Shown: positions 17,148 through 26,621, counted from the first letter of the stretch. The stretch is 64,000 nucleotides of DNA from Formosa agariphila KMM 3901 (GCF_000723205.1 NZ_HG315671.1:2329351-2393350), one strand, 5' to 3'. Numbers and translations: made by a program. The notes: generated by a model from the letters alone, not told the origin.

Positions 17148-17795
17148 TCATAGATAACACACTTCTTTTAAAATGTCTTTTACTTCACTCAACATCATTG
17201 CTGTCGCTCCCCAAACCACATAGTCTTGCAAAACAAAGGCTGGAACATCTATTTTTTCGATATAAGACGTTGTTACTGTTTTAGTAACCACACTGTTCTC
17301 ATTTAAAAATTCGGTAAGCGGAACTTCAATTATAGCTTTTACTTCGGCATCTTGCTTTAAAAAAACTGGTGTTTTTTCTACAATCCCAATATACGGTTGC
17401 ACTAAAAAGTGGCTTGGTGGGATATATAAATTAGAAATTTCTCGCCACACCTCTATATCTTGTTCTCGCACACCCACCTCCTCGAAGGTTTCTCGAATAG
17501 CTGCAGATTTAAGCGATTCGTCCTCTAACTCTAACTTACCACCAGGAAACCCTATCTGCGCAGAATGCACGCCTTTATACGTGTTTCTAAGAATTAAAAC
17601 CAACATGGTTTCATACGCTTGATTCGGGTAAAATAATGCCATTACTGCGGCTTTTCTAGCGGTTTTCATCTTAATTCTATTTTCTTCAAGCAGTTCTTTG
17701 CGAAACGGCGGAGACATTTTAAACTGAGATGCTTCGGCTGGAAGCTGTATATTTTCTATTTTTGACCTTAACTTTATAAAATCATCAAAATTCAT
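17148..17795 (-). CDS. NUDIX hydrolase, CoA pyrophosphatase type
   Basis: This 215-residue protein has a full Nudix box (GGKLELEDESLKSAAIRETF followed by EEVGV, about residues 84-108). The preceding segment LVLILRNTYKGVHSAQIGFP resembles the NudL/CoA-pyrophosphatase signature (LRxHxGQxxFPGG). Such enzymes split coenzyme A into adenosine 3',5'-bisphosphate and phosphopantetheine. It is divergent from the cyclophilin gene, only two bases between their starts, so the promoters must overlap the coding ends. Confidence 0.85.
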   Translation of the reverse strand: MNFDDFIKLRSKIENIQLPAEASQFKMSPPFRKELLEENRIKMKTARKAAVMALFYPNQAYETMLVLILRNTYKGVHSAQIGFPGGKLELEDESLKSAAIRETFEEVGVREQDIEVWREISNLYIPPSHFLVQPYIGIVEKTPVFLKQDAEVKAIIEVPLTEFLNENSVVTKTVTTSYIEKIDVPAFVLQDYVVWGATAMMLSEVKDILKEVCYL

Positions 17796-17797
17796 TT

Positions 17798-18511
17798 ATG
17801 AGATTCTTAGTATACTGTTGCTTATTCCTTTTTCTATTTAATTGTGAAGATACAAATTCTAAAAAAAACAAGACCTCAAAAATCACTACTGAATCCACAA
17901 TAGAAAAATCTATTGAAAAGGACAGCATTACAACTTCTGAAAAAGAAAAACGCGAGTACCCTGTCTTGACAGATGATAATGTTATGGAATTCTTTCTTCA
18001 GTACGACAAAAAACACAAAGAAAACAAGGTAAGAATAACCACTAGTATGGGGATTATTGAATTATTGCTTTTTAACGAAACCAAATTTCACCGCTCAAAC
18101 TTTATATTCTTAACAAAACAAAATTATTTTACAGATACACAGTTTTACAGAGTTGTAAAAAACTTTATCATTCAAGGTGGTAGTAGTGATGATACAGAAA
18201 TTGCAAAGCGTAGAAATCGTATTGGTAAATACTTGCTTCCAACAGATGCTAAACGAGGATTTACACACGACAGAGGCGTAATTTCTATGCCAAGTAGCGA
18301 TATCGAGAACCCTTACAAACTCGCCTCTCCATACGAGTTCTTCATAGTACAAGCACCACATGGCGCACACCATTTGGATGGGAATTACACCATTTTCGGA
18401 AAAGTAACACGCGGAATGGATGTCGTAGACGCTATTTCTAACGTTGAAACAGACAACAGAGAGTGGCCTTTAAATAATATTTATATTGAGAAAGTTGAAA
18501 TTATTAATTAA
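17798..18511 (+). CDS. Lipoprotein peptidyl-prolyl cis-trans isomerase (cyclophilin)
   Basis: This 237-residue protein has a lipoprotein signal (FNC, Cys16), a charged linker and a cyclophilin domain from about residue 72: FYRVVKNFIIQGG near 107, then GVISMPSSD, EFFIVQAPHGAHHLDGNYT and FGKVTRGMDVVDAI. It should catalyse proline isomerisation in the periplasm as a folding helper. The canonical catalytic Arg of FxRV is present. Its 3' end overlaps the convergent TRIC-type gene by eight bases. Confidence 0.88.
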   Translation: MRFLVYCCLFLFLFNCEDTNSKKNKTSKITTESTIEKSIEKDSITTSEKEKREYPVLTDDNVMEFFLQYDKKHKENKVRITTSMGIIELLLFNETKFHRSNFIFLTKQNYFTDTQFYRVVKNFIIQGGSSDDTEIAKRRNRIGKYLLPTDAKRGFTHDRGVISMPSSDIENPYKLASPYEFFIVQAPHGAHHLDGNYTIFGKVTRGMDVVDAISNVETDNREWPLNNIYIEKVEIIN

Positions 18512-19118
18512 CAATTTCACTTTTATACAAATTAGGCAGTTTAATCTTAAAACGCACGGCTAACAAACGAATTAAAATTACCACCAACCCTGAAAACATA
18601 AACACATAATCATCTTCAATTGGTAATTTACGTAAAACGAAATATGAAATTCCACCCAAAATACATGCCGTTGCATAGATTTCGTCTCTAAAAATAACAG
18701 GAATTTCATTACATAAAATATCACGTATAACACCGCCAAAACAAGCTGTCATTGTTCCTAATGCAATGCAAATAATTGGATGTAAACCGTGAGACATCCC
18801 AACCTGAATACCTACTAAGGTATACAAACCAATACCAATGGTATCGAATAAAAACAACGATGTTCTTAAGTAATCAATTTTATGCCTTAATACTACAGAG
18901 AAAATGGTTGTTGCTAGGATTACGTACACATACGTCATGTTATGCATCCAAGTAACAGGCGTATTACCTACTAATACATCTCTTAATGTTCCGCCACCAA
19001 TTGCAGTGACAGAAGCGATTATTAAAACACCAAAAGGATCCATACGTTTACTTAAAGCAACTAAAACACCAGAAATAGCAAACGAGATTGTTCCTAAAAT
19101 ATCTATAATATAAATCAT
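18504..19118 (-). CDS. TRIC/YadS (UPF0126) family cation channel, copy 1
   Basis: This 204-residue, seven-helix membrane protein is made of two repeats of the UPF0126 glycine-trimeric (TRIC) fold: SGVLVALSKRMDPFGVLIIA, GGGTLRDVLVG near 42 and GGVIRDILCNEIP near 130. Prokaryotic TRIC proteins form homotrimeric potassium-selective channels. A close paralogue lies 187 bases upstream on the same strand. Convergent overlap of eight bases with the cyclophilin gene. Confidence 0.88.
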   Translation of the reverse strand: MIYIIDILGTISFAISGVLVALSKRMDPFGVLIIASVTAIGGGTLRDVLVGNTPVTWMHNMTYVYVILATTIFSVVLRHKIDYLRTSLFLFDTIGIGLYTLVGIQVGMSHGLHPIICIALGTMTACFGGVIRDILCNEIPVIFRDEIYATACILGGISYFVLRKLPIEDDYVFMFSGLVVILIRLLAVRFKIKLPNLYKSEIVN

Positions 19119-19305
19119 GTATTACGACTTTTGTTATGGTCAAACTACAAGATTAAGATTAAATATTAGTTTACAAAAACTTAAGCCGTAAAAAACATCT
19201 AATCAATTTGATACCGTATTTTATATGCTACCCTTTTTTACAAGACATAAGTTGCATTAACTAAAGATTTAAATTAAATACAGAAAACAGCTTAAAAACA
19301 AATAT

Positions 19306-19944
19306 TTACACATTGTCTTCGTGCGCATATAAGTTTGGCAAACTAATTTTAAAACGTACCGCTACCAACCTTATCGCGATAACAATTAGTCCTGACGACA
19401 GTAAAACCATGTTATCTTCTATAGGCAATAACTCTAATAAAAAGAAGGAAATTCCACCTAAGATACATGGAGTCGCATAAATCTCTTCTCTAAATATTAC
19501 AGGAATTTCATTACATAAAATGTCACGAATAACACCTCCAAAACAAGCTGTCATTGTACCTAATATAATACAAATAGGCATGGACAAGCCAGCAGATATT
19601 CCTTTTTCTATACCAATAACGGTGTACAAACCAATCCCTACTGTATCGAATAAAAAGAGTGATGTTCTTAAATAATCAATCTTATGTCTAAAAATTATTG
19701 CAAAAATTGTACTTCCTAAAATAAGGTAAACATACATTGGGTTAATCATCCAAAAAACTGGTGTTGCTCCTATAAGCACATCACGCATCATCCCTCCTCC
19801 TGTTGCGGTAACAAAAGCAATAATTAAAATTCCGAATGGATCCATACGCTTACTTAAAGCGACTAAAACTCCTGATATAGAAAAGGCTATAACTCCTAAT
19901 AAATCAATAGTATATAACATGACATTATTTATTTGCGGGCGCAA
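19306..19944 (-). CDS. TRIC/YadS (UPF0126) family cation channel, copy 2
   Basis: This 212-residue paralogue of the downstream gene shares nearly identical stretches (SGVLVALSKRMDPFGILIIA, HKIDYLRTSLFLFDT, ACFGGVIRDILCNEIP). It has seven hydrophobic helices and the paired GGG and GG-RD turns of TRIC channels. The start used adds MRPQINNV before the conserved MLYTIDLLG; the internal ATG at 19920 matches the start of copy 1 (MIYIIDILG) and may be the true start. The pair is a tandem duplication. Confidence 0.87.
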   Translation of the reverse strand: MRPQINNVMLYTIDLLGVIAFSISGVLVALSKRMDPFGILIIAFVTATGGGMMRDVLIGATPVFWMINPMYVYLILGSTIFAIIFRHKIDYLRTSLFLFDTVGIGLYTVIGIEKGISAGLSMPICIILGTMTACFGGVIRDILCNEIPVIFREEIYATPCILGGISFFLLELLPIEDNMVLLSSGLIVIAIRLVAVRFKISLPNLYAHEDNV

Positions 19945-20000
19945 ATATACTATTACATTTTAGTTTATGAATGAATTATAATACAGAAAACGAAATAAAA

Positions 20001-20036
20001 AAAACCTTCATTTGTATTTCTACAAATGAAGGTTCT
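20001..20036 (-). terminator. dps: Terminator of dps
   Basis: A perfect 14-base stem (20003-20016 with 20021-20034) with loop TTTC lies 25 bases after the dps stop. On the minus strand it is followed by a T run. Confidence 0.88.
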
Positions 20037-20058
20037 GTTTTTTCTATACAATCGATGG

Positions 20059-20541
20059 TTATACTGTTGTTTCTCCTAACCACGCTTTCATCATCCAGAT
20101 TGTTTTTTCTTGTTCAGTTATAAGATCACTCATCATAGAGTTTGTACCTTCATCTCCTGCATCCCCAGCTTTATCTAGAATACTTCTTTCAATTTTTAAT
20201 AAAATCGATAACGATTCTACAATAAGCTCTACAGCTTTTTTGTCATCAGACACATTTTTACCAACTCTTACTTCTGAAACTTCTGTATAATCTGAAAATG
20301 TATGTAGAGGTGTTTCACCAAGTGTTAATACACGCTCAGCAATTTCATCTACATTTACGTTAGCTTCTGTATATAATTCTTCAAATTTAACGTGTAATTC
20401 AAAGAATTGCTTTCCTCTAATATTCCAGTGAATACCTCTTAAATTCTGATAATATGTTTGAAAATTAGCTAATAAGCTATTTAAATCTTTTGCTAAATCT
20501 TTAGTTTTTTTTGAATCTAATCCTAATATATTAAGTCCCAT
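20059..20541 (-). CDS. dps: Dps family DNA-binding/ferritin-like protein
   Basis: This 160-residue four-helix protein has the Dps ferroxidase-site pattern at subunit interfaces: NLRGIHWNIRGKQFFELHVK near residue 36 (His and Trp of the site) and FEELYTEANVNVDEIAERVL. Dps dodecamers oxidise ferrous iron with hydrogen peroxide and protect DNA. It is divergent from oxyR, sharing a 101-base intergenic region, so peroxide control by OxyR is likely. The N-terminus is short and carries the lysines expected of a DNA-binding tail. Confidence 0.93.
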   Translation of the reverse strand: MGLNILGLDSKKTKDLAKDLNSLLANFQTYYQNLRGIHWNIRGKQFFELHVKFEELYTEANVNVDEIAERVLTLGETPLHTFSDYTEVSEVRVGKNVSDDKKAVELIVESLSILLKIERSILDKAGDAGDEGTNSMMSDLITEQEKTIWMMKAWLGETTV

Positions 20542-20563
20542 AATTTATGTTTTTATATTTATA

Positions 20564-20571
20564 CAAATTTA
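20564..20571 (-). promoter_or_regulatory. dps: dps promoter -7 box
   Basis: TAAATTTG on the minus strand, an exact TAnnTTTG match 22 bases before the dps ATG, lies inside the dps-oxyR intergenic region where OxyR should bind. Confidence 0.5.
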
Positions 20572-20642
20572 GCCCATAATTAACACAACTAATAATCAAT
20601 TATATTGATTCATTTTATAATTTTATAGTCTAAACTTATACC

Positions 20643-21587
20643 ATGACGATTACTCAATTATATTATGTCTTAGCCGTTGCAGAAAATCAAAATTTCACGA
20701 AAGCAGCAGAAAAATGTTTTGTAACACAACCTACATTAAGTATGCAAATACAGAAACTTGAAGATGAGCTTGATGTTCTTATTTTCGATCGTGGTAAAAA
20801 ACCAATTGAATTAACCGAAGTTGGTAAGAAAATTGTAAACCAGGCCAAAAATATTGTAAATGAATCGAATCGTATTCAGGATATTGTAGACCAGCAAAAA
20901 GGTTTTATAGGCGGAGAATTTAAATTAGGAATTATACCTACTATTATGCCTACGCTTTTACCTATGTTTTTAAATACCTTCATAAAAAAGCACTCTAAGG
21001 TTAAACTTATTATTGAAGAATTAACTACAGAAGAAATTATTTCTAGATTAAATGAAGGACATCTTGACGCAGCTATTGCTGCAACTCCTTTAGATGCTGA
21101 AAACATAAAAGAACGCGTCTTATATTTCGAACCTTTTGTAGCCTATGTACCGCAAAACCACAGATTACATAATGCAACAAAAATAGAATCTAGCGATTTA
21201 GATGTAGACGATATGCTTTTATTAGAAGACGGCCATTGTTTTAGAAACAGTATACTTAACATTTGTAAGACCTTTAAAAAGCATACAGACGACGACTTCC
21301 TGTTAGAAAGTGGTAGTATAGAAACCTTAATTAAATTATCTAACGAAGGTTTAGGAATGACGTTACTTCCATATTTACACACTCTAGACTTGAATGAAAA
21401 GGCACAAAAAAACTTGAAGTTTTTCAGTGAACCTTCTCCTGCTCGAGAAGTGAGTTTAATATATCATAAGAGTGAATTAAAAATTCAAATTATTGAAGCT
21501 TTGCAATCTATAATCTCTGGAGTTATTCGTGGCGCTATAGCTTTTCAGAATGTAAAAATTATAAGTCCCCTACTTACTAAAAAATAA
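20643..21587 (+). CDS. oxyR: OxyR, peroxide-sensing LysR-family activator
   Basis: This 314-residue LysR regulator has an N-terminal helix-turn-helix (FTKAAEKCFVTQPTLSMQIQ, about 17-36) and a LysR substrate domain from residue 90. Two cysteines in LEDGHCFRNSILNIC fall at residues 199 and 208, the same spacing and, by my count, the same numbers as the redox pair of E. coli OxyR. The surrounding LEDGHC is also the OxyR signature. Divergent transcription from dps fits peroxide activation of dps. It has its own terminator. Confidence 0.94.
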   Translation: MTITQLYYVLAVAENQNFTKAAEKCFVTQPTLSMQIQKLEDELDVLIFDRGKKPIELTEVGKKIVNQAKNIVNESNRIQDIVDQQKGFIGGEFKLGIIPTIMPTLLPMFLNTFIKKHSKVKLIIEELTTEEIISRLNEGHLDAAIAATPLDAENIKERVLYFEPFVAYVPQNHRLHNATKIESSDLDVDDMLLLEDGHCFRNSILNICKTFKKHTDDDFLLESGSIETLIKLSNEGLGMTLLPYLHTLDLNEKAQKNLKFFSEPSPAREVSLIYHKSELKIQIIEALQSIISGVIRGAIAFQNVKIISPLLTKK

Positions 21588-21684
21588 AACCACTTTATGT
21601 ACACTATAAGGCTTGTTTATAGTTAGCACTAAACTATTTTTATTTTAGTGTATCGCTATTTCAGGACGGGACAAAATTTCAAAT

Positions 21685-21719
21685 AAAAAAAAGCAACTAT
21701 TTCTAGTTGCTTTTTTTTA
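21685..21719. terminator. Bidirectional terminator after oxyR
   Basis: Stem AGCAACTA/TAGTTGCT (21692-21699 with 21704-21711) extends into A and T runs. It overlaps the stop codon of the convergent 65-residue protein gene. Confidence 0.88.
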
Positions 21720-21914
21720 TGAATCTAGATAAACTAAACATTTATCTAAATCTGGGTTTTGCTGTACTATAGATTGTATATAAATCTTAAGCTCTTCGAT
21801 TTCATAAGGTAATAATCTTTGAAGGGCTTTTTGTACTTCTTTGCAAAACAACGTAGTATCAAAACTAACTTTACTAAGTATAGTTTTGGTATACTCGAAC
21901 ATTGCTCTTGCCAT
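21717..21914 (-). CDS. Small conserved flavobacterial protein (65 aa)
   Basis: This short, soluble, helical protein starts MARAMFEYTKTILSKVSF and has the central QKALQRLLPYEIEELK. I recall near-identical small proteins as widely conserved in Flavobacteriaceae, which supports that it is real; no function is known. Two cysteines (near residues 23 and 59) and a strong amphipathic pattern are the only notable features. Followed by the shared terminator with oxyR. Confidence 0.75.
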   Translation of the reverse strand: MARAMFEYTKTILSKVSFDTTLFCKEVQKALQRLLPYEIEELKIYIQSIVQQNPDLDKCLVYLDS

Positions 21915-22044
21915 AGGTATTGAGTTTAGGTTTAGTAATTATATTTAAAATGTAGATTTGTTCTATAGGCAACTATAACGTTTTAAATTTTATTAAAAAT
22001 AAAGGTTTTAATCTTAATATTCTCTTAAAATCAGAATAATATTG

Positions 22045-22842
22045 TTAAAATCTGTTATCTCCATTAAGTAAGTCTCCGAGTCCGCCCAGGACACTACCTT
22101 CACCTTTTTTATTATTTCCATTTGGTAAGGCAGAAAGCACACGGCCAGCAAGACGACTAAAAGGTAACGATTGTACATATACCGTTCCAGGTCCTGTTAA
22201 GGTAGCAAAGAATAAACCTTCCCCACCAAACACTGTATTTCTAATTCCACCTATAAACTCGATATCGTAATCTACGTCTTTAGTAAACCCAACAATACAC
22301 CCCGTATCTACACGAAGCTTCTCTCCTGCTTTTAGCTCTTTAGTTGCAAGTGTTCCTCCTGCATGCACAAAGGCCATACCATCGCCTTCTAGTTTTTGCA
22401 TAATAAATCCTTCACCACCAAATAAACCACGTCCTAAACGTTTAGAGAACTCGATACCAACGCTTACTCCTTTAGCTGCACATAAGAATGCATCTTTCTG
22501 GCAAATCACTTTACCTCCAAACTTGTTCAAGTCTACAGCCAAAATTTTTCCTGGATATGGCGATGCAAACGATACAGAACGCTTGTCTGGATATGTATTA
22601 TAAAAAGCGGTCATAAATAAGCTTTCTCCTGTTAGTAGACGTTTCCCTGCTCCAAAAATAGAATCTAATAAACTCGAGCTCTGTTTTGAGCCATCACCAA
22701 AAATAGTTTCCATTTTAATGCCCTCATGCATCATCATAAAACTTCCGGCTTCTGCAACAACGCCTTCATTTTGGTCTAATTCAATCTCTACATACTGCAT
22801 TTCTTCACCATAAATGGTATAATCTATTTCGTGTGCTCTCAT
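22045..22842 (-). CDS. AIM24 / TIGR00266 family protein
   Basis: This 265-residue protein of the AIM24 beta-roll family has the typical [22 protein letters not shown] opening, the glycine-rich [21 protein letters not shown] centre, the [22 protein letters not shown] repeat and a closing [10 protein letters not shown]. The family is cytosolic and of unknown biochemical function; fungal relatives affect mitochondrial inner-membrane organisation. Here it is monocistronic, next to a DUF4442 gene on the same strand. Confidence 0.88.
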   Translation of the reverse strand: MRAHEIDYTIYGEEMQYVEIELDQNEGVVAEAGSFMMMHEGIKMETIFGDGSKQSSSLLDSIFGAGKRLLTGESLFMTAFYNTYPDKRSVSFASPYPGKILAVDLNKFGGKVICQKDAFLCAAKGVSVGIEFSKRLGRGLFGGEGFIMQKLEGDGMAFVHAGGTLATKELKAGEKLRVDTGCIVGFTKDVDYDIEFIGGIRNTVFGGEGLFFATLTGPGTVYVQSLPFSRLAGRVLSALPNGNNKKGEGSVLGGLGDLLNGDNRF

Positions 22843-22926
22843 TTTTTTAGGTTTTAAAGATTAATACTTAATTATATGTAGTTTATTATTTAAAAATGTT
22901 ACAAACACCATAAAAATGCTTGTGCC

Positions 22927-23382
22927 TTACGCCTTTACTTTTATAGTCCATTGAAATTTAAAAGTAGAAACCTCAACCCCATCTTCATTAGTACCTATTG
23001 ATGTCATCCAAACTGTTTGTCCTTCTCCTGTTTCAATTGCTTTAGATAATGCTACATCGATTACATGTCCATCAACACATAAAAAACGAATACGACCTGT
23101 TGCCTTTTTTGTAAAGTTTGCAGAATTACTTAACACTAACATAGATACTTTTTTACCACTATTTCTTATTTTCTGCATCATAAGCGCTCCAGTAGAGAGT
23201 TCGGCTGCCATCCCTTGAACCGCCCAAAACATAGATTTAAATGGATTTTGGTTTATCCAACTGTATTTTACTGTAACCACACATTCCGATTCGTTTAAAG
23301 ATTTTGTGCGCACGCCACACAAGTAAGCAGATGGCAATTTTAGCATTAAAAAACTATTCAGTTTAGACGGACTTATTTTCAT
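22927..23382 (-). CDS. DUF4442 hot-dog fold protein
   Basis: This 151-residue protein has the pattern of DUF4442, a hot-dog/PaaI-like acyl-CoA thioesterase-related family: the long hydrophobic helix in FKSMFWAVQGMAAELSTGALMM flanked by beta strands (ECVVTVKYSW, RIRFLCVDG). It may bind or hydrolyse acyl-CoA, which is only family-level inference. It starts at MKISPSKLNSFLML and lies 84 bases before the AIM24 gene. Confidence 0.75.
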   Translation of the reverse strand: MKISPSKLNSFLMLKLPSAYLCGVRTKSLNESECVVTVKYSWINQNPFKSMFWAVQGMAAELSTGALMMQKIRNSGKKVSMLVLSNSANFTKKATGRIRFLCVDGHVIDVALSKAIETGEGQTVWMTSIGTNEDGVEVSTFKFQWTIKVKA

Positions 23383-23465
23383 GTTATCGATGTTGTTTAG
23401 GTAAAAATATCGAAAATTATCGAGATTTCAACTTGTTAATATTACGTTAAATTTTACTACTATGT

Positions 23466-23498
23466 TTTGCATAATACCTTTTTAAAGATATATATTTG
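23466..23498 (+). promoter_or_regulatory. Bacteroidota-type promoter
   Basis: TTTG at 23466-23469 and the exact box TATATTTG at 23491-23498 are separated by 21 bases, 30 bases before the ATG of the small lipoprotein. Confidence 0.55.
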
Positions 23499-23527
23499 CA
23501 TAAGAAACTATTATATGCTTTTAAAAG

Positions 23528-23899
23528 ATGAAACAGATTGGTTTAATTTTCGCATTATTAGGATGCCTTTCTATGATGAACTGCTCTAAGGCTAAAGACA
23601 AATTAATGTTTATACATCATTTAAAGAAAAACATAACGAATACATATAATACAGAGCAGATAGAAGTAAAAATTAATGAAGATGATAATAATATAGACTT
23701 ACTAATCTTTATTACAGATACAAAATTCAATAATTACAGTACGCAACAAAAGCATAATATGGCTAAAACTATTGGTCAGTTTGCTATAAAAGATGAAATT
23801 AAAACATCTAAAATAAAGTCAGGAGAACTCATTTTTATAAACGAAACTAATAAAGTCCTCTATAAAACAACAGATTCAGAATCATACAAAATGTATTAA
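23528..23899 (+). CDS. Small lipoprotein, function unknown
   Basis: This 123-residue product has a lipoprotein signal (MMNC, Cys19) and a mature part of alternating strands and helices. I do not recognise a family. It has its own promoter-like sequence and is followed after 26 bases by the DUF4870 gene on the same strand, so the two are probably cotranscribed. Composition matches the neighbours, and the ORF with lipobox, promoter and operon position makes it credible. Confidence 0.65.
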   Translation: MKQIGLIFALLGCLSMMNCSKAKDKLMFIHHLKKNITNTYNTEQIEVKINEDDNNIDLLIFITDTKFNNYSTQQKHNMAKTIGQFAIKDEIKTSKIKSGELIFINETNKVLYKTTDSESYKMY

Positions 23900-23925
23900 T
23901 CTATCTCTACTTAAAACAAAAAACC

Positions 23926-24372
23926 ATGATTGATAACCACCAAAAAAATATAGCCACGTGTATTCACTTATCTACCTTCAGTAGATTCATTTTTCCTTTT
24001 GGAAATTTTATAGCCCCTGTTATTTTATGGATTACCAATAAAGATAAATCTCAATTTATAGATGTTCACGGCAAGGAAGCCATCAACTTTCAACTAAGTA
24101 TTTTACTATACACTGTTATTATAGGACTAATTACAGTGCCCTTTTTTATATTTAATATTTTTAATGGCTTAGATTTTATAAATTTTAATCTTTTAGAGCA
24201 TATAGAAATTAATATAAGTAAACCTTCTCCCTTGTTGTATTTGGGAGGCGCATTAGCGGGATTAGCTGTTTTAGGATTTATTATCGAACTCGCCTTAATT
24301 GTAAACGCTAGTTTAAAGGCTAAAGACGGAGAGCTTTTCCGTTATCCATTAAATATCCATTTCATCAAATAA
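23926..24372 (+). CDS. DUF4870 membrane protein
   Basis: This 148-residue protein has the DUF4870 (Tic20-like) layout: ATCIHLSTFSRFIFPFGNFIAPVILW, then the conserved VHGKEAINFQLSILLY near 47. Three to four transmembrane helices follow (about 18-36, 52-78, 105-130), and it ends with an RYPLNIHFIK strand. It is a small inner membrane protein of unknown role. In flavobacteria it commonly accompanies PadR/PspC genes, as here, 132 bases before padR. Confidence 0.85.
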   Translation: MIDNHQKNIATCIHLSTFSRFIFPFGNFIAPVILWITNKDKSQFIDVHGKEAINFQLSILLYTVIIGLITVPFFIFNIFNGLDFINFNLLEHIEINISKPSPLLYLGGALAGLAVLGFIIELALIVNASLKAKDGELFRYPLNIHFIK

Positions 24373-24504
24373 TTAATCATTCATCAATCCAATCAAAAAA
24401 AATGAACAGTTTAAAATTAAAACACATCAACACATGACTCAAGTAAAAATATATTCATTTCATAGAACTTTGTCTTTAATCGAGACGGATAAATATACAA
24501 ACAG

Positions 24505-24849
24505 ATGAAAATAGAAAACACAAAAGCACAAATGCGAAAAGGTGTTTTAGAATATTGCATATTATCGGTTTTAAAAGATGAAGACGCCTATGTTGCAGAA
24601 ATTCTAGAAACACTTAAAGATGCTAAAATGTTAGTTGTAGAAGGTACCATTTATCCTTTACTAACACGTCTTAAAAACGCCGGACTCCTTAATTATCGCT
24701 GGGAAGAATCTACTTCTGGACCACCTCGTAAATATTATGGATTAACCGAAACTGGACAATTATTTCTTAGTGAACTAAACACCACTTGGAGCGAACTACA
24801 ACATGCCGTAAACCTAGTAACCCGTCAAAAAAATAATAGTAATGAATAA
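24505..24849 (+). CDS. PadR family transcriptional regulator
   Basis: This 114-residue winged-helix repressor shows the PadR core: GVLEYCILSVLKDEDAYVAE, VVEGTIYPLLTRLKNAGLL and GPPRKYYGLTETGQLFL. The stop codon lies within the start of the PspC gene (eight-base overlap), showing tight coupling. It most likely autoregulates this operon; the ligand is unknown. Confidence 0.92.
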   Translation: MKIENTKAQMRKGVLEYCILSVLKDEDAYVAEILETLKDAKMLVVEGTIYPLLTRLKNAGLLNYRWEESTSGPPRKYYGLTETGQLFLSELNTTWSELQHAVNLVTRQKNNSNE

Positions 24850-26614
24850 AACTGTCAACATAAATTTAGCAGGTATTTTCTTCCATATTGATGAAGATGC
24901 ATACCAAAAACTACAGCGCTATCTTGAGGCTATTAAACGTTCATTTACAGATTCTCAAGGTCGTTCCGAAATTATAGCAGATATTGAAGCTAGAATTGCC
25001 GAATTGTTTAACGAACGCGTAAAACACGACAAACAGGTTATTGGTAACAAAGAAGTAGATGAAGTAATTTCTATTATGGGGCAACCAGAAGATTATTTGG
25101 TTGACGACGAAATTTTTGAAGATGAGCCAGTATCGCCTTCACATCCTAAATCTATTAAGAAACTGTATCGAGATACAAGCAACTCGTACATAGGTGGTGT
25201 CGCTGCGGGGTTAAGCCATTACTTAGGAATAGATACCATTTGGGTACGCCTAATCTGGGTTTTATTAACTTTTGGTTCTGCCGGTACATTTATACTAATC
25301 TATGTTTTATTTTGGATTTTAGTTCCTGAAGCTGTTACCACTGCAGAAAAGTTAACTATGACGGGCGAACCCGTGAATATTAGTAACATCGAAAAAAAAA
25401 TAAAAAAAGGATTTGAAGATGTATCAGATACTGTAAGAAGTGTCGACTATGAAAAGTACGGAAGCAAAGTTAAATCGTCTTCAAAGTCATTTTTTGAAAC
25501 TATTGGTGATATTATCATGTTTTTCCTGAAACTCTTTGCCAAATTTATAGGACTTATTTTAGTGTTATTTGGTGCTTTATCCATTTTCGCTTTATTGATT
25601 AGTTTACTATCTTTAGGTAGCTCATCCTTTTTTCACCCGTGGTGGATGGATTATCCAGATGCCGTAAACACGACAGGTTTACCTATTTGGCTAGGGTCTT
25701 TACTTGTGTTTTTCACTGTTGGTATTCCGTGTTTTTTCGTGCTATACCTAGGACTTAAAATCTTAATCAATAATTTAAAGTCTATAGGAAAGGTTGCTAA
25801 ATTCACCTTATTAGGACTGTGGTTAATCTCGTTAATCGCTGTAATAACCATAGGTGTTAAGCAAGCTTCAGACCACGCACTTCATTCTGTAGTAACAGAA
25901 AAGAATACACTTGTATATAACACGCAAGACACGTTACGTATTACTATGGTGAAGAATAACAAATTCAACAGAAGTATTCGTAGAAGCGATGATTTCCAGA
26001 TTGTGTACAACGATAACGACGAGAAAGTAATTTTCACTAGAGATGTAACTGTACATGTACGTTCTACAAAAGATAGTATAGGTAGAATTCAGATTGAAAA
26101 AGAATCTAAAGGAAAAGACTTCTTAGATGCTAAAGCACGTGCAGAACATATTATGTACAACTATACACTTACAGGGAACCAATTGCTTTTGGACAGCTAT
26201 TTACTTACAGATTATGAGAATAAATACAGAGAACAAAATGTAGATATTGTATTATATCTTCCAGAAGGTACATATGTTGATTTAAATAGAAATATGCGTT
26301 CGTACTTAAAATCTTATAAATCTGCTGATAATATTATCACCTATAAAGACTCGAACCATATCATGAAAATATTAAACGATGATGCAAGCTGTATTGATTG
26401 TTTTGATATTGACACGGAAGACGATTCTGATGAAGAAGGCTATATCGATCTTAACATTAACGATAGTAACGGTACTTTAAAAATTAATAATAAAGGAGTG
26501 AAAATTAAGAACGATGATGTCGATATTCAAATTGACAGCGACGGTGTTAAAGCAACCTCTGAAGATGTGAATGTAAACATCGATGAAAATGGAATTAATA
26601 TTACATCAGATTAA
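24842..26614 (+). CDS. PspC domain membrane protein
   Basis: This 590-residue protein has an N-terminal region (1-100) with the MNKTVNINLAGIFFHIDEDA opening typical of flavobacterial PspC fusions. The PspC domain lies at about 113-172 (YIGGVAAGLSHYLGIDTIWVR), several more transmembrane helices at about 222-350 and a periplasmic tail at about 365-590. The tail ends in an Asp/Asn-rich repetitive segment (NDDVDIQIDSDGV, SEDVNVNIDENGI) like a beta-helix. PspC proteins sense envelope stress in other bacteria. It is controlled with the overlapping PadR gene. Confidence 0.88.
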   Translation: MNKTVNINLAGIFFHIDEDAYQKLQRYLEAIKRSFTDSQGRSEIIADIEARIAELFNERVKHDKQVIGNKEVDEVISIMGQPEDYLVDDEIFEDEPVSPSHPKSIKKLYRDTSNSYIGGVAAGLSHYLGIDTIWVRLIWVLLTFGSAGTFILIYVLFWILVPEAVTTAEKLTMTGEPVNISNIEKKIKKGFEDVSDTVRSVDYEKYGSKVKSSSKSFFETIGDIIMFFLKLFAKFIGLILVLFGALSIFALLISLLSLGSSSFFHPWWMDYPDAVNTTGLPIWLGSLLVFFTVGIPCFFVLYLGLKILINNLKSIGKVAKFTLLGLWLISLIAVITIGVKQASDHALHSVVTEKNTLVYNTQDTLRITMVKNNKFNRSIRRSDDFQIVYNDNDEKVIFTRDVTVHVRSTKDSIGRIQIEKESKGKDFLDAKARAEHIMYNYTLTGNQLLLDSYLLTDYENKYREQNVDIVLYLPEGTYVDLNRNMRSYLKSYKSADNIITYKDSNHIMKILNDDASCIDCFDIDTEDDSDEEGYIDLNINDSNGTLKINNKGVKIKNDDVDIQIDSDGVKATSEDVNVNIDENGINITSD

Positions 26615-26621
26615 ATAAACT

